The notes beneath the pieces are model-generated. The model saw nothing but the letters and a program-made list of their open reading frames with translations. It was not told the DNA's origin and ran no database searches. A program made the position numbers and the translations under genes. Shown here in pieces: positions 1 to 10,300 of a stretch of 64,000 nt of DNA; within the stretch, counting starts at the first letter, position 1; each line of letters starts with the position of its first letter. The stretch is taken from NCBI GenBank assembly GCA_038040485.1, contig JBBPIE010000034.1, positions 1 through 64,000 on the forward strand. The letters are read 5' to 3'. This stretch comes from Onstottus_B arcticum. GTDB lineage: Bacteria > Acidobacteriota > Blastocatellia > UBA7656.

Positions 1-53
1 ACGACCAGCCCGATGAGCGTCGAGTTACGCTTTCTCCATTTCGGGTTCCGCAT
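1..53 (-). CDS. Start of a membrane-anchored protein (partial, runs off the window)
   Basis: An ATG on the minus strand opens a frame that begins MRNPKWRKRNSTLIGLVV and leaves the window at base 1. The short basic stretch followed by hydrophobic residues looks like the cytoplasmic start of a first membrane helix. It lies just downstream of the response regulator on the same strand, so a sensor kinase or other membrane partner is possible, but only 17 codons are visible and no domain can be named. Confidence 0.45.
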   Translation of the reverse strand, partial: MRNPKWRKRNSTLIGLV

Positions 54-94
54 CTCTGCTTCCGGTCTTCGCGAGAATGAGACTCAAGAATATT

Positions 95-122
95 GAACTC
101 TGACCTCTGAACTCTGACCTCA
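95..122. repeat. Tandem heptamer repeat (four units)
   Basis: Four consecutive 7-mers of the form GAACTCT / GACCTCT / GAACTCT / GACCTCA, i.e. a 14-base unit repeated twice. It ends at the stop codon of the response regulator gene. Similar heptamer runs occur at 43.4 kb and 45.4 kb in this window. Confidence 0.6.
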
Positions 123-869
123 CTGCTCCCTATCGAAACGGACTCGATCGCGCTCGATCCAGTTTTCAAGGTCGAGTGCCGCCTTTTCCAGCTCGTCGCT
201 GTTGAGCAGGCCCCGGCGCAGGCCCTCGAAGAACGCCCGTGTGCGGACGTTGTAAGCGAGCTTGTCGTAAGCCTCGCGTTCAGTGCCTTCGGATGATGAT
301 GGGTGCAGCTTTTCATAGAGCGCTGCGAGACGGCTCTCGACGCCGCGCAGGCTGAGGCTGCACCTGCGCGCGATGGCCCAATTTGAAAGCCCCAGCGCGA
401 GGTAGTAGAGCGCCTCCGCCTCGAAGTCGGTCAGCAGCGGCCGCATGAACGAGTCTTTGAACGCGGGATCGATCATGTCGGCGCCGTCTTCGAGGACGGC
501 GGCCACAAAGCGAAGGAAGCGAGGCTCGGGATTGTTCTTGTCAATGAATCCGTAGGTGGGCGGGGGGTCGATCGCCTTGACGATCTTGCGAATCTCGTTG
601 ATGTAAATTTCGTGCGGGAACTGAGTCCAGAAGACTATGCGCGCGGCGGGAAAGCCTCGCCAGATCGCGCGGGCGGCCTTCACGCCGGACAGCTTCGGCA
701 TCTGTATGTCGAGAACACATAACTCGGGCTTTTCCGCTAGAGCAAGCCTGATGGCGGCTTCGCCGTCTTCCGCCTCGATCACGGGCAGATGCGTTTGGAA
801 CTCTCGTTCCAGAAGCTCTCGCAGGTACCGGCGCTGCGCTACGTTGTCTTCGGCTATCAGTATCGCCAT
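120..869 (-). CDS. Response regulator, receiver domain plus LuxR-like C-terminal region
   Basis: Two-component response regulator of about 249 residues. The N-terminal CheY-like receiver starts at MAILIAEDN (acidic pair at residues 6-7), carries the presumed phospho-acceptor Asp in CVLDIQMPKLSG (around residue 54) and ends near residue 125. The C-terminal part (about 150-200, LTDFEAEALYYLALGLSN followed by a predicted recognition helix) resembles a NarL/LuxR helix-turn-helix, so it probably binds DNA. The frame is open to base 908, but the receiver core begins at the ATG at 869; an AAGGAGG lies 18 bases upstream of it, which is long, so a few extra residues are possible. A partial membrane-protein gene follows on the same strand. 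Its target genes are not evident. Confidence 0.85.
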   Translation of the reverse strand: MAILIAEDNVAQRRYLRELLEREFQTHLPVIEAEDGEAAIRLALAEKPELCVLDIQMPKLSGVKAARAIWRGFPAARIVFWTQFPHEIYINEIRKIVKAIDPPPTYGFIDKNNPEPRFLRFVAAVLEDGADMIDPAFKDSFMRPLLTDFEAEALYYLALGLSNWAIARRCSLSLRGVESRLAALYEKLHPSSSEGTEREAYDKLAYNVRTRAFFEGLRRGLLNSDELEKAALDLENWIERDRVRFDREQ

Positions 870-1143
870 ATCGAGCTCAGGGCTGAGCCTCCTTGATGCT
901 AGGACCATTCGACCCGCCGGTCAATGTGGCTGTCCACAGTGGACGTACCGTGGACTAACGCCAGGCGCGACCGCATCAACGCGCAGTCCCGACGTTGGTG
1001 CTCGCGTATTCACTCGCACGGACGTGGACTATGCTTGCGAGCATGTTGACTCGCAAAAATCACTCACAGGGACCCGCGAGGCTCCTGTCTTGTTTCATCC
1101 GGCCTTGTTGAGCTTCGCGGTTCTTGAGATTGGAGATCAGATT

Positions 1144-2496
1144 ATGAAGACATCGCTATTTTTGTTTTCGCTAGCCGCGCTGCTTGGTTCCGGCTGGACT
1201 CCTAGCGCGCCGCTGACCGAGTCGCAGGCCGTCGAGCGCCAGGTGGACGTCGCAACCACTCCCGTTCCCCGATGCTCCGAAGAAGTAGCAGGGCCCGCAA
1301 CCAAACCATCGCCGGCGCAAACCCAAAGCGTCGGTCCCTGGGACCCGAACGATGAGTTCAACGCCGCCGAGAGGATGCTCGAAAGAGTAAGAGAAGAAGG
1401 CGTGGTGAGAATCGCCGGCGTTCATCCTTCGCGAACCAAATACGTCTTTGTGTGCGAGGTTTATGCCGAGCAGCAGGCTGACTCGACGAGTGACTCGAGG
1501 CCGAAGACTGATCTCTGGCTGGTGAACCGGGACGGCAGCGGACTGAACCGGCTGACGGAAAGCGGAGAAGGCCGCGATCCGCAATGGTCGCCGTCGGGAG
1601 CAGAAGTAGCATTTGTCGATGCCGGCCAACTGTCAATAGTCGACGGCGCCTCGGGCGAGCATAGATTTCGAGAGAACGGCCCGTATTATCGCGAATGGGA
1701 CCAGCTTCATTGGGCCCCAAACGGCCGGGCCATCGCGGCGCTCGTGATCAACAACTACGACGAAACTTGGATCCTCGTCCTGCGCGCCACGGATCGCTAC
1801 CCAATATGCGAATTCCTCCGAGAAAAGAAGGCGTATCAATGGACTCCAGACAACGAGTTGCTCCTCGATACCGGAAAGTTTGTCTTCGATTGGGAAGCGG
1901 TCCTTTCCTATGAGCCGCCGGCCGGCGATCCCGGCGATCCCCCTGAAGACCCGCTTCGACAGTGGCTGCTCGATCAAGCTTCAACAGCAGGCGTGGAAAA
2001 TATCTCCCAGTACTCGCTGTCCCCGGCGGGCGACACGATTGCCTTTGGCGGATTATTCGGAGGGGCTTCAGACCCCGATCTATGCGTGATCAATCGAGAC
2101 GGCAGTGGATTGCGGCGATTGACGACCGATGCCGCGGCTTACGGTTTCGCATGGTCGCCATCAGGCGGCGAGATCTCGTACGTAGACCATAATGCCGATG
2201 CAATCTTGCTCATAGACGTCGGATCGGGACGCACGAGACATCTACGATTCCTTGAGGAGAGTTGGAGGCACCTTATGGAGCCTAGCTTGTCAGCGGACGG
2301 CAAGGCCATTGCGGCAACCCGACAAACCGCCCGATGCCTTGATCCCGATCCTCTCGTGGTATTGGACGCGGAGTCGGGTGAGGAGATTCTGTCCTGCCAA
2401 CAGGGTTTCCTGTGGAATGACCAAAGCGAGCTCGTCTTTCGCGGAATAGGAAAGTTTGTTTTCGACTGGCAATCCATCGTTGCCAATAGGAAGTGA
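1144..2496 (+). CDS. Secreted PD40/TolB-like beta-propeller protein (two FDW modules)
   Basis: About 450 residues with an N-terminal signal peptide (MKTSLFLFSLAALLGSGW), so exported. The body is two related modules of roughly 190 residues. Each contains PD40 (TolB-type propeller) repeats of the form LWLVNRDGSGLNRL followed by PQWSPSGAEVAFVD and a WAPNGRAIAAL strand, and each ends in a shared GKFVFDW motif (around residues 247 and 441). The start at 1144 is chosen because it opens the signal peptide; the frame is open further upstream to 637 without recognisable content. It is the first of three tandem paralogues (next at 2660 and 6261). PD40 proteins usually bind periplasmic partners or polysaccharide; the role here is unknown. 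Confidence 0.8.
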   Translation: MKTSLFLFSLAALLGSGWTPSAPLTESQAVERQVDVATTPVPRCSEEVAGPATKPSPAQTQSVGPWDPNDEFNAAERMLERVREEGVVRIAGVHPSRTKYVFVCEVYAEQQADSTSDSRPKTDLWLVNRDGSGLNRLTESGEGRDPQWSPSGAEVAFVDAGQLSIVDGASGEHRFRENGPYYREWDQLHWAPNGRAIAALVINNYDETWILVLRATDRYPICEFLREKKAYQWTPDNELLLDTGKFVFDWEAVLSYEPPAGDPGDPPEDPLRQWLLDQASTAGVENISQYSLSPAGDTIAFGGLFGGASDPDLCVINRDGSGLRRLTTDAAAYGFAWSPSGGEISYVDHNADAILLIDVGSGRTRHLRFLEESWRHLMEPSLSADGKAIAATRQTARCLDPDPLVVLDAESGEEILSCQQGFLWNDQSELVFRGIGKFVFDWQSIVANRK

Positions 2497-2659
2497 CGCC
2501 GCTGAATAAGGCGAAGGGCGAATCGATGAACATCGCTGACTTATGCATCCGAAACCGATCCATTGAAAAAAGGGTGGACGAATCCGCGATTTCATTCTGC
2601 CGGACCTCGATTCACACCCGGATCGCCGATGTGGGGATGCATCGAAAGGAGACTTCAAT

Positions 2660-5600
2660 ATGAAGGTGATGCTCTCATGCTTAACAGTGTTTCTCGTGGT
2701 TGGCAGCCTCAATCAAACCGTATCAGGTACAGCCCAGGAAGATGCGAAGCTAGCTGCGATCCTCGATAGGATTTCAAACACCTCGCAGCAAGGGAAGGAA
2801 ATAGTCGAGAAGATTAAGGACCTGAAGCCGGAAGTCAACGGTCAGCCATCGGCCATGACGCTTGGCGCCAAGGTCAAGGACTATTGGGAAACGGCCCACA
2901 TCCACATTCCCATTGGATGGGAGGCGTCCCAGAAGATGAATGGCCGCTGGAAAATAATTCTTCACTATCAGTACGTTCAAAAGCAGTACGTGGAAGCCGA
3001 GTGGGAATACAATCCCGCAACGAGCAAGCTGTATCCATTCGAAGTCCAGAATGCTCCTCAATTCTGGGCGCCGGGGTGCCAGCCATTGGACTCAACCGAT
3101 CCCAATCAACTCTACGCAAGGATGAACGAATGCGTGAGGCCGGAAGGAGCAAAGAGGACGCGGCAGCCCTCTCTGTCTCCTTCAGGCGATAGATATGTAT
3201 TTGTCGGAGAGTTCTGGGAGCGCTGGAACTCGGATCGGCCTCCACTCAGTGGGGAGAAGAGCGACCTGTGGATGGTGAATATCAACGGGACCGGACTACA
3301 GCGATTGACAACCGACGGCACAAGCTATGATCCCGAGTGGTCGCCCGACGGCAATGAGATTGTGTTCACCGATAAAGGCAGTATCAAGGTTCTCGACACT
3401 CGATCAAAAGAGGTCAGAACTCTCCTCGATGCTCATTCGGTTTCCCCGGACGAGGGCGCCGACTCGGTTGTGTACAACCAGCCTAAATGGTCGCCAAGCG
3501 GCAAGGCCATCGCAGTCGTGGCGCTCGGCTCGTGTTCTGGCGGGAGGGAGAGCATTGACCAGGTCGAAGTAATAACTACTAACGGCTCGGCGGTATGTCG
3601 TTTCGCCAACGGAGCGGAGCATCATCAATGGAACAAGAAAGGCGAGCTTGAGCTCGACTACGGCAAGTTTATCTTTGATTGGGACGGCTTCATCTTTTCG
3701 GATAAGCCGCAGCCGGAACGCGAGGTAAAGCCTGCGAGCGACAAGGCTGACCAGCTTCGCAAGGAGCTGCTCGAGCGGGTGAACGCCTACGGCGTGGAAA
3801 GGATCGCCGAATACTCCCTTGCTCCTTCCGGGAACAGGATTGTCTTTGCCGGCGAATTCGAGGGAAACATGGCTTATGGAAGCGGGTCCCGAGGGGACCT
3901 CTGGCTCGTGAATCGAGACGGCACCGGCCTGCGTCGATTGACTGAGAACCATTACAGTTCTCAACCAGCGTGGTCGCCTTCGGGCAAAGAAATCGCGTTT
4001 GTTAACAACGGCGACGTCAAAGTCATTGACGTCAAAACAAGAAATATCAGAAGCCTGCCTGAACTTCTGGCTTATCATCCAAAGCCGGAACACAGGACCC
4101 ACGATCATTGGGATTTGGTCTACTTGCAACCGCGATGGTCGCCCAACGGCAAGGTTATCGCGGCACAACGGTGGGATGATCTCTCCGACGGCGCGATGAC
4201 CGCTGTTGAAGCAAGGTCCGGCAATGCGATCTTTGAAACAGAGCCAGACAGAGGATCTAGCTTCTCATGGAACCATGAAGGGGAATTGGTCGTCGAGCAC
4301 ATTGGCAAGTTCGTCTTCGATTGGGATAGGACATTCTGGTATGGGTCATGGCCCCGAAACCATGAACCTGCGGAATCTGAACAGGACGGCTTAGCCGAGC
4401 CGGCCGCCGATGCAGTCGTCGCCACCCTGTTACATGCGTTAAGCGACAGCGACAAGGGTGTCCGTAGCTCCTCTGCTTCAGCGCTCAAGTCGGCTCCGGC
4501 ACTACCAGCCATCGCCGGCCTGATCGTAGCACTGCAAGACCCCGAAGCATCCGTACGCCGCAACGCCGCTGGCGCTCTTGCGAGGCGAGATGCCGGCGAC
4601 GCCGTACCGCGTTTGATCCAATTAATGCGCGACCCGGACAATGAGGTCCGAAGTGCCGCTCGCAATGCCTTGGGTGCCATCGGGCCGGGAAAAGCCGCGG
4701 CAGCTCTTGCCGGGGCATTGAAGCATCAGGACGGAAACATCCGCGTCGGCGCCACATTGATCCTTTACAACTTTGGGCTTTATCCAAAAGCTCTCATAGC
4801 TCTTGTCGAAGCATTGAAGGACCAGGATGCGTCGGTTCGAAGCACTGCTCTTCTTTCGATTTTAAGTTTCGCGAAGGGCCCCGATTGGAAGAGCGCCATT
4901 CCTGCTCTGATCGAAGCGTTGGAAAACGCGGACCAGCGCGTCCGGTACAGGGCTGCCCTTGCTCTTAGCGGCGTAAAACCCGGGGAACAACGATACCCAG
5001 ACTTCGGGCAACTCCCAGAGTCAGTCATTCCCATTCTGCCGGGGCCGGTAATTCCGATTCTCATGGACGCCTTGAAAGATCAAGACCCGGCCGTCAGAAG
5101 CCAGGCTGCCTGGGCGCTGGCGGGGATCGGGCCGGCTGCGAAGGCGGCGGTGCCTGCTTTGATCGAATCGATTGAAGACCGGAACTTAGAAGTCTGCAGA
5201 TATGCAACCTATGCGCTTAAGAACGTCGGCGGGAAGTCGGCGGCAATCATTCCGGCTCTGATCAAATTGTTGAAGCATCCGGACGGAGGTATTCGAGAAT
5301 CTGCCACCGAAGCTCTTGTGAATATCGGTGCGCCGGCTGTTCCACCTCTGGTCAGGCTATTGATGGGTCAGGACAGCACCCTCCGAGTCATGAGCTACTA
5401 CGCCTTGCTGAGCATCGGGGATGTGTTCGCGTTGGTCGCGACCTTGAAGAGCCGAGACAAGCACCTTCGGAGTCTGGTTCTCGAAGCCATCGAAGATATC
5501 CGCGTGGATCCAGCGAGAAGCATGCAAGCTCCCGATCTGTTATTTGATCCCTCTCGGAAGTATTTGTTCCACACGGTGAGAATTCCATGCACATATGAAG

Positions 5601-6130
5601 GCGATGGCAGGGCGATTTTCGTCTCTGAATTAGACACCGGAACGAGCTTCCCTATTCTCGCGAGCAGCGGAGGCCTGAGCGCCTCGGTGTTCATCGAATC
5701 TGGCGGAAGATATTACCTGGTAATCGATGAAAGCGGGGGTGAGGCCGATTGTTCGACAGGTTCGTTCTGGTTATACGATTTCAAAGCGAATGAGTTCGTG
5801 ATTCACGCCGAGGGCGGAATAGGCGGGACGGAGCGCGGAGTCTTCCCATTGATCTATTGTGAGGGTGATAAAGCAACTCGCGTTGGAACAGTGACTATGA
5901 AGAACTTATTGAACAGGGAACGTCCATTGAGGTTGCTGCCACGTCCAATGCATGGACTGACCTTGCGGAAGAATACTAAGGCTTTCGACACCTGCGATCA
6001 GATCGTGATTATCCGCAATGCAGGTACAAGGGTGTTGCTCACAGGGAAGCGCGAAGACGGCAGCTACGAGCTTTACTACAAGGGAGCCATCGCAACCGTA
6101 CCAAAAGGGAGTCTGAAGACGACAAAGTGA
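2660..6130 (+). CDS. Large secreted PD40 propeller - HEAT repeat fusion protein
   Basis: About 1156 residues, preceded by an AAAGGAG ribosome site 8 bases before the ATG, with a clear signal peptide (MKVMLSCLTVFLVVGSL). An N-terminal segment (about 25-165) is unique to this paralogue. Two PD40 modules follow (about 170-360 and 370-570); both close with the FDWD motif seen in the neighbours. From about 580 to 945 come roughly ten HEAT/PBS-lyase-type helical repeats with recurring signatures such as DPEASVRRNAAGALAR and DQDPAVRSQAAWALAGIG. The last 200 residues form an unassigned beta-rich domain. The combination suggests an extracytoplasmic scaffold or binding protein. It is same-strand with paralogues at 1144 and 6261. 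Exact partners are not inferable. Confidence 0.82.
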   Translation: MKVMLSCLTVFLVVGSLNQTVSGTAQEDAKLAAILDRISNTSQQGKEIVEKIKDLKPEVNGQPSAMTLGAKVKDYWETAHIHIPIGWEASQKMNGRWKIILHYQYVQKQYVEAEWEYNPATSKLYPFEVQNAPQFWAPGCQPLDSTDPNQLYARMNECVRPEGAKRTRQPSLSPSGDRYVFVGEFWERWNSDRPPLSGEKSDLWMVNINGTGLQRLTTDGTSYDPEWSPDGNEIVFTDKGSIKVLDTRSKEVRTLLDAHSVSPDEGADSVVYNQPKWSPSGKAIAVVALGSCSGGRESIDQVEVITTNGSAVCRFANGAEHHQWNKKGELELDYGKFIFDWDGFIFSDKPQPEREVKPASDKADQLRKELLERVNAYGVERIAEYSLAPSGNRIVFAGEFEGNMAYGSGSRGDLWLVNRDGTGLRRLTENHYSSQPAWSPSGKEIAFVNNGDVKVIDVKTRNIRSLPELLAYHPKPEHRTHDHWDLVYLQPRWSPNGKVIAAQRWDDLSDGAMTAVEARSGNAIFETEPDRGSSFSWNHEGELVVEHIGKFVFDWDRTFWYGSWPRNHEPAESEQDGLAEPAADAVVATLLHALSDSDKGVRSSSASALKSAPALPAIAGLIVALQDPEASVRRNAAGALARRDAGDAVPRLIQLMRDPDNEVRSAARNALGAIGPGKAAAALAGALKHQDGNIRVGATLILYNFGLYPKALIALVEALKDQDASVRSTALLSILSFAKGPDWKSAIPALIEALENADQRVRYRAALALSGVKPGEQRYPDFGQLPESVIPILPGPVIPILMDALKDQDPAVRSQAAWALAGIGPAAKAAVPALIESIEDRNLEVCRYATYALKNVGGKSAAIIPALIKLLKHPDGGIRESATEALVNIGAPAVPPLVRLLMGQDSTLRVMSYYALLSIGDVFALVATLKSRDKHLRSLVLEAIEDIRVDPARSMQAPDLLFDPSRKYLFHTVRIPCTYEGDGRAIFVSELDTGTSFPILASSGGLSASVFIESGGRYYLVIDESGGEADCSTGSFWLYDFKANEFVIHAEGGIGGTERGVFPLIYCEGDKATRVGTVTMKNLLNRERPLRLLPRPMHGLTLRKNTKAFDTCDQIVIIRNAGTRVLLTGKREDGSYELYYKGAIATVPKGSLKTTK

Positions 6131-6159
6131 GGCTGGCGCGGAGACGACGCTCTCGCTTT

Positions 6160-6194
6160 CGGAGCCTGGGAGCGCAGGCATCCCTGCCTGCCGG
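6160..6194. repeat. Interspersed palindromic repeat, GGAGCGCAGGCATCCCTGCC type
   Basis: Contains the core GGGAGCGCAGGCATCCCTGC, which folds on GCAGGCATCCCTGC, in the gap between two PD40 genes. Two further copies in opposite orientations lie at 16133-16220. The same short module is the source of spurious ORF peptides such as AGMPALPG. Confidence 0.65.
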
Positions 6195-6260
6195 GCGCCG
6201 CGCGAGAAGCTCTGCACTCTACGATTTTTCGGCATTGAGATGAAACTATTGCAAGAAGAC

Positions 6261-7373
6261 ATGGCGATGAAGACGATGCTCCTGTTGCTGGTAGCACTTC
6301 TCCTGGTTTGCTGCAGGGATCGAAGCGCAGCACCAACAGTTCTGTCAGCCAGGGATGACTCGCACGATTCCAGGAGCGCTTCCGGTGAGGCGGATGCTCG
6401 TCAACCGGAGTCAGCGAACGAGGCCGCGACGCAAACTCAAAACGTTGAGCTTTGGGACCCGAACGATGATCAAAACGTCGCCGACAAGACACTTGAAAGA
6501 GTGAAACAAAGTGGCGTCGTTAGAATCGTGATCGTTCTACCTTCGCGAGACAAGTACTTCTTTGTCGCAGAGTATGAAGAAGCTCAGCAGGATGTCCCGG
6601 CCGAGCGCCCGATGAATAAAAATGGGTATGAGATCTTCAGAGCAAGGAATCGGCCGCTGCATGGAACCGACTTGTGGCTTGTGAATAAGGACGGGACCGA
6701 ACTACAACGATTGACGGATGACGGAGAAAGTCACGACCCCGTATTGTCGCCCTCCGGCGAAGAGATCGCGTTCATCAGCAATGGGAACGTTCGGATCATC
6801 GGCAGCGACTCTCGCGTGGGCGACGACGTCTTTTACGGTTCTGCGAACTCGCGAGAGCGTGGCGCACGGGTCGAATACTCTCAACTCAGGTTCTCCCCCA
6901 ACGGCAAGGGCATCGCCGCGCTTGGAAAGGATGAAACCACTTCCTGGGTTGAGGTGGCGGTTAGATCCAACGCGGTCTCGGGCCACGTCACTTTTGCCGA
7001 AGGGTTTGAACGCTACGAATGGAACAGTGAAAGCGAACTGGTCTTGGACTACGGGCGACTCGTTTTCGACTGGGAGCATTTGGGTTCCGACACGGCTTCG
7101 GCGGACTCCGCGGTTGACACCGTGACTCCGAAGACCGACAAGGCTGGAGATGGGCGATCATCGCTCCCTCCGGAACTTCTCAAGCAACTGAAGAAACTGC
7201 GCCCCTACGGAGTGATGAAAATCGGGAGCTACGCTACCTCTCCTTTGGGCAATCAGATTGTCTTTGAGAAGCAGAGATCGCGCACTGTCACAACTACAGT
7301 CGGAGCACGGCTCGCTAAGTTCCGTAATACCCCAGGGCCTCGCACTCGGCTCCCTTTCTTCTCCAGTCTCTGA
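6261..7373 (+). CDS. PD40 lipoprotein, third paralogue, truncated at the C-terminus
   Basis: About 370 residues. The N-terminus MAMKTMLLLLVALLLVCCRD is a lipoprotein signal with the lipobox cysteine at LLLVC, so the product is probably membrane-anchored. One full PD40 module ends in GRLVFDWEHLG (about residue 270). A second module begins (LKKLRPYGVMKIGSYATSP, then GNQIVFE) exactly as in the paralogues (YGVERIAEYSLAPSGNRIVF), but after about base 7270 homology stops and 30 unrelated residues lead to a stop at 7371. The gene therefore lost its second module when the following segment arrived. ATGs at 6240 and 6267 are alternative starts. Confidence 0.75.
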   Translation: MAMKTMLLLLVALLLVCCRDRSAAPTVLSARDDSHDSRSASGEADARQPESANEAATQTQNVELWDPNDDQNVADKTLERVKQSGVVRIVIVLPSRDKYFFVAEYEEAQQDVPAERPMNKNGYEIFRARNRPLHGTDLWLVNKDGTELQRLTDDGESHDPVLSPSGEEIAFISNGNVRIIGSDSRVGDDVFYGSANSRERGARVEYSQLRFSPNGKGIAALGKDETTSWVEVAVRSNAVSGHVTFAEGFERYEWNSESELVLDYGRLVFDWEHLGSDTASADSAVDTVTPKTDKAGDGRSSLPPELLKQLKKLRPYGVMKIGSYATSPLGNQIVFEKQRSRTVTTTVGARLAKFRNTPGPRTRLPFFSSL

Positions 7374-7374
7374 A

Positions 7375-10300
7375 ATGATCGGTTTGCCCGTGTTCAACCG
7401 CTTGGCGAAACGAGAGGATCTCGTAGAAGAGTTGCGCAGACGACTTACTGCGAGAGGGATCATCGTCCTAGGTGGATCTATGGGGATGGCCAAATCGACG
7501 CTCGCCAGTCAACTTATTGCCACTGAGCGATCTGACTGGCGACATTTAGACCTGCGCGGATTGCCGCCTGAAGTAATACGTCTGCGCCTTCTTGATGCAG
7601 CGCTCCTTTCGTCCGAAGGAGCGATGCCTCATGGCTGTCTGATCGACGATCTCAACTTCGACGATAAACCGGACCTCTACGTCAATACCTTGATAGGCCT
7701 GATTCGCACTGTTGTCTCGCAAGGTGGCAGCGTTATTGTCACAACTCAGGGTGATGTACCTAGCAAAGTCCGGCTCACGTTCGAGTGGACGGAGGAAAGC
7801 GTCTTCAGCGTACCAGTCTTGAGCCAAGAAGAAATCACAGAGGTTGCGAAGAACTACGGTTGTCCAGATGGAATAAAGCTAGCCGCTTGGGTCGGAGCCA
7901 TCCTAGCCAATACAAGCGGGCATCCTCTTCTGGTTCACGCGCAGGTCATAAATCTTGCAGCGTCTGGCTGGCCCCGACCGAAAGCGGAAGACTTTATCAA
8001 GTCGGTCGTGATTGAGGATGTTAGAAGGGAGATTCGCAAGAAACTGCAGGAGCAGATACCAGAAGAAGCTCGAACGCTGGCATATCGATTGAGCATACTC
8101 ACTTCGTACTTTAAGCGCTCGCACGCATTGCATCTGGCAACCTTTCCTCCGGCAATCAAGAATCCTGGAGAGGCGTTCGACCTTCTTCTCGGTCCGTGGA
8201 TTGAAAGACTGGATTCTGAGTATCACCGACTTTCAAACCTGCTTCGTGGAGCAGGCAATCAGGTTTTCTCGCCTCTGCAGATCAAGCAACTGAATACCGC
8301 GGCAGCGGCAGTATTCTGCGCCGAACAACCTCTCAGCCCATCGGACCTGCAGGGGGTCATTCTTCATGGATTGGTTGGCGAGCACGATGATGCGTTATTT
8401 GGAGCCTATAAAGCATCGGGTCGTGTTAGTCCCGAGCACTGGCCCGCAATAAGCAGTGAGATATTTGTTTTAAGCTACTTTCGATTGGAGGGCGGGGAGA
8501 GACTTTATCCTTCAAATCACTTCCTTAGCCTTTTGCTCCGCCACTTGCAGCTACGGGTGGCGGTGGAATCCGCTCCTTCTAAGATCGCGGTCCAAGTTGC
8601 TGAGCGCTGGAGTCAGGAGATTGAAAGCCTCAACGACAGGAGAGTGCCTGGCTCAAAGTTGTTGATGCAGTTCACTCTGCTACATGAAATCCTCAAACTG
8701 CCATCCAAGGTGAGCTTTCCGACTCGGTTCATTATCAGAAGCCTTATGCGCGGCCTTGCGCTGCTTCAGGATGCTCGAGCGCAAGCGCCGGGGAAGAAGA
8801 CACTACGCCAAATGCTCGCAAAAGGCGGTCAATGGACGCAGCATCGGGAGTATGTCCTCCGCGCGGCATTGAGGTGCAGAAGTGTGACCGATCTGGCTGA
8901 GTTCCTTGACACACTCAGCGTTGAAGTCACTAGCATCGACCCTATAAGCAGCGAGCCTGCCCAGCTGGTTTGGAATGAGTTCAAAGAGAACAACCACCTG
9001 GCCATGCAACTTATCGACGGTGCTTGGATGGATGAGAGCAAAGCACCGACACCCGATTGGCCAAAGTGCATTGAAACGCTTGAGGCCGCTTCAGAATCTG
9101 GGCGCGCAGTCGGTGCCGATTCGTTGGTGGCGGCAGCGAACCGCGCAAAGGCAATCGTGCTTCAGGAATACATTAGGGATACTGAGGCAGCTGTTCGCGC
9201 ACTCGACCAAGCGGAAAGAGAGCTAGGTTATAAGCATCTGGTTCTTGAAGATTATCGTGCGAAGATCTTGTCACTCGAAGGGCGCGACGAAGACGCTGTT
9301 CGAATGTGGATGTCATTGGCACCTGCCTTGGATGCTGACGGCAATCCAGCGCGCGCCTTCTCCTATCAAGCCGCGGCGATTTGCGCGTCGAGGCTCGGTA
9401 ATTGGAATCATGCGGCGCAATTCTCCGAATGGGCAGAGAGGGCAGTCCGTCAGGCGAAGTGGACCGGCGACATCGCAGCCTCGTTCAAGGCGGACCGAGC
9501 TTTCGGTGAGTGGCTAGAAGGAAATCATGCTGAGGCGATCCGATTATTTGTCGAGGTTATCGATGAGATTGACAAGCTACCCGATGCAGTAAGCAATCAG
9601 ACCACAAACCAACTACGAGGGAAGATAGGCTCCGCGCTAGTGTGGATGGCAAGATCGCTCAAAGACGACGGCGATACCACAGAACCTCCGTATGGCTTCT
9701 TTAGCGATTTCGATCGACGCCTTGAAATTGACGAGAGTACGGCTGCGAAACTCGCTCAGTCCGTATACCTTTGGTACGCCCTCGCTGAACTTGAACTATC
9801 CTGCGAAGGTGATGATGCAGCTTTCCCTCGATTTGAGGAGGCTGCCTCCGACACGGACGTGCCTCACATACGGAGCAGCCTCACTAGACTAAGGCTTAGG
9901 CGAGCACTGCGAAAGCTGGATCTAGAAGGGCTCGTGGACCAATACATCTCATTCGTGACCGACCTGTCGGAACACGCGCAAACGCACGAACGCCCTGGCC
10001 TCCAGATATCGGGCTCTGAACTATTGGTTCCTCTTCTCTTCACGGCGCTGGCCAGAGTCGTGAGCGAAAGAAGGCAGCAGAGGGCCCCACTATCGAGATG
10101 GTCTGAGGATGCGCAGAGGTCCGGCCTGCTGGATGATCGACTAAAAGTATGGTTCGACTGCGTGTCACATTTGGTCGATGCAAGCGAGTCCGACTTGGTT
10201 CGCGCAATGAAGGATATACAGGCTTCGATGGATTGCAGATCCGTCGCGGCCCTTTTGCTAACAGCTGACGAATCACTGGACCCAGAGAATCGCTTCTATG

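Noticed and set aside
637..1143. N-terminal extension of the first PD40 gene
   Set aside because: It overlaps the response regulator antisense and precedes a clear signal peptide start at 1144.
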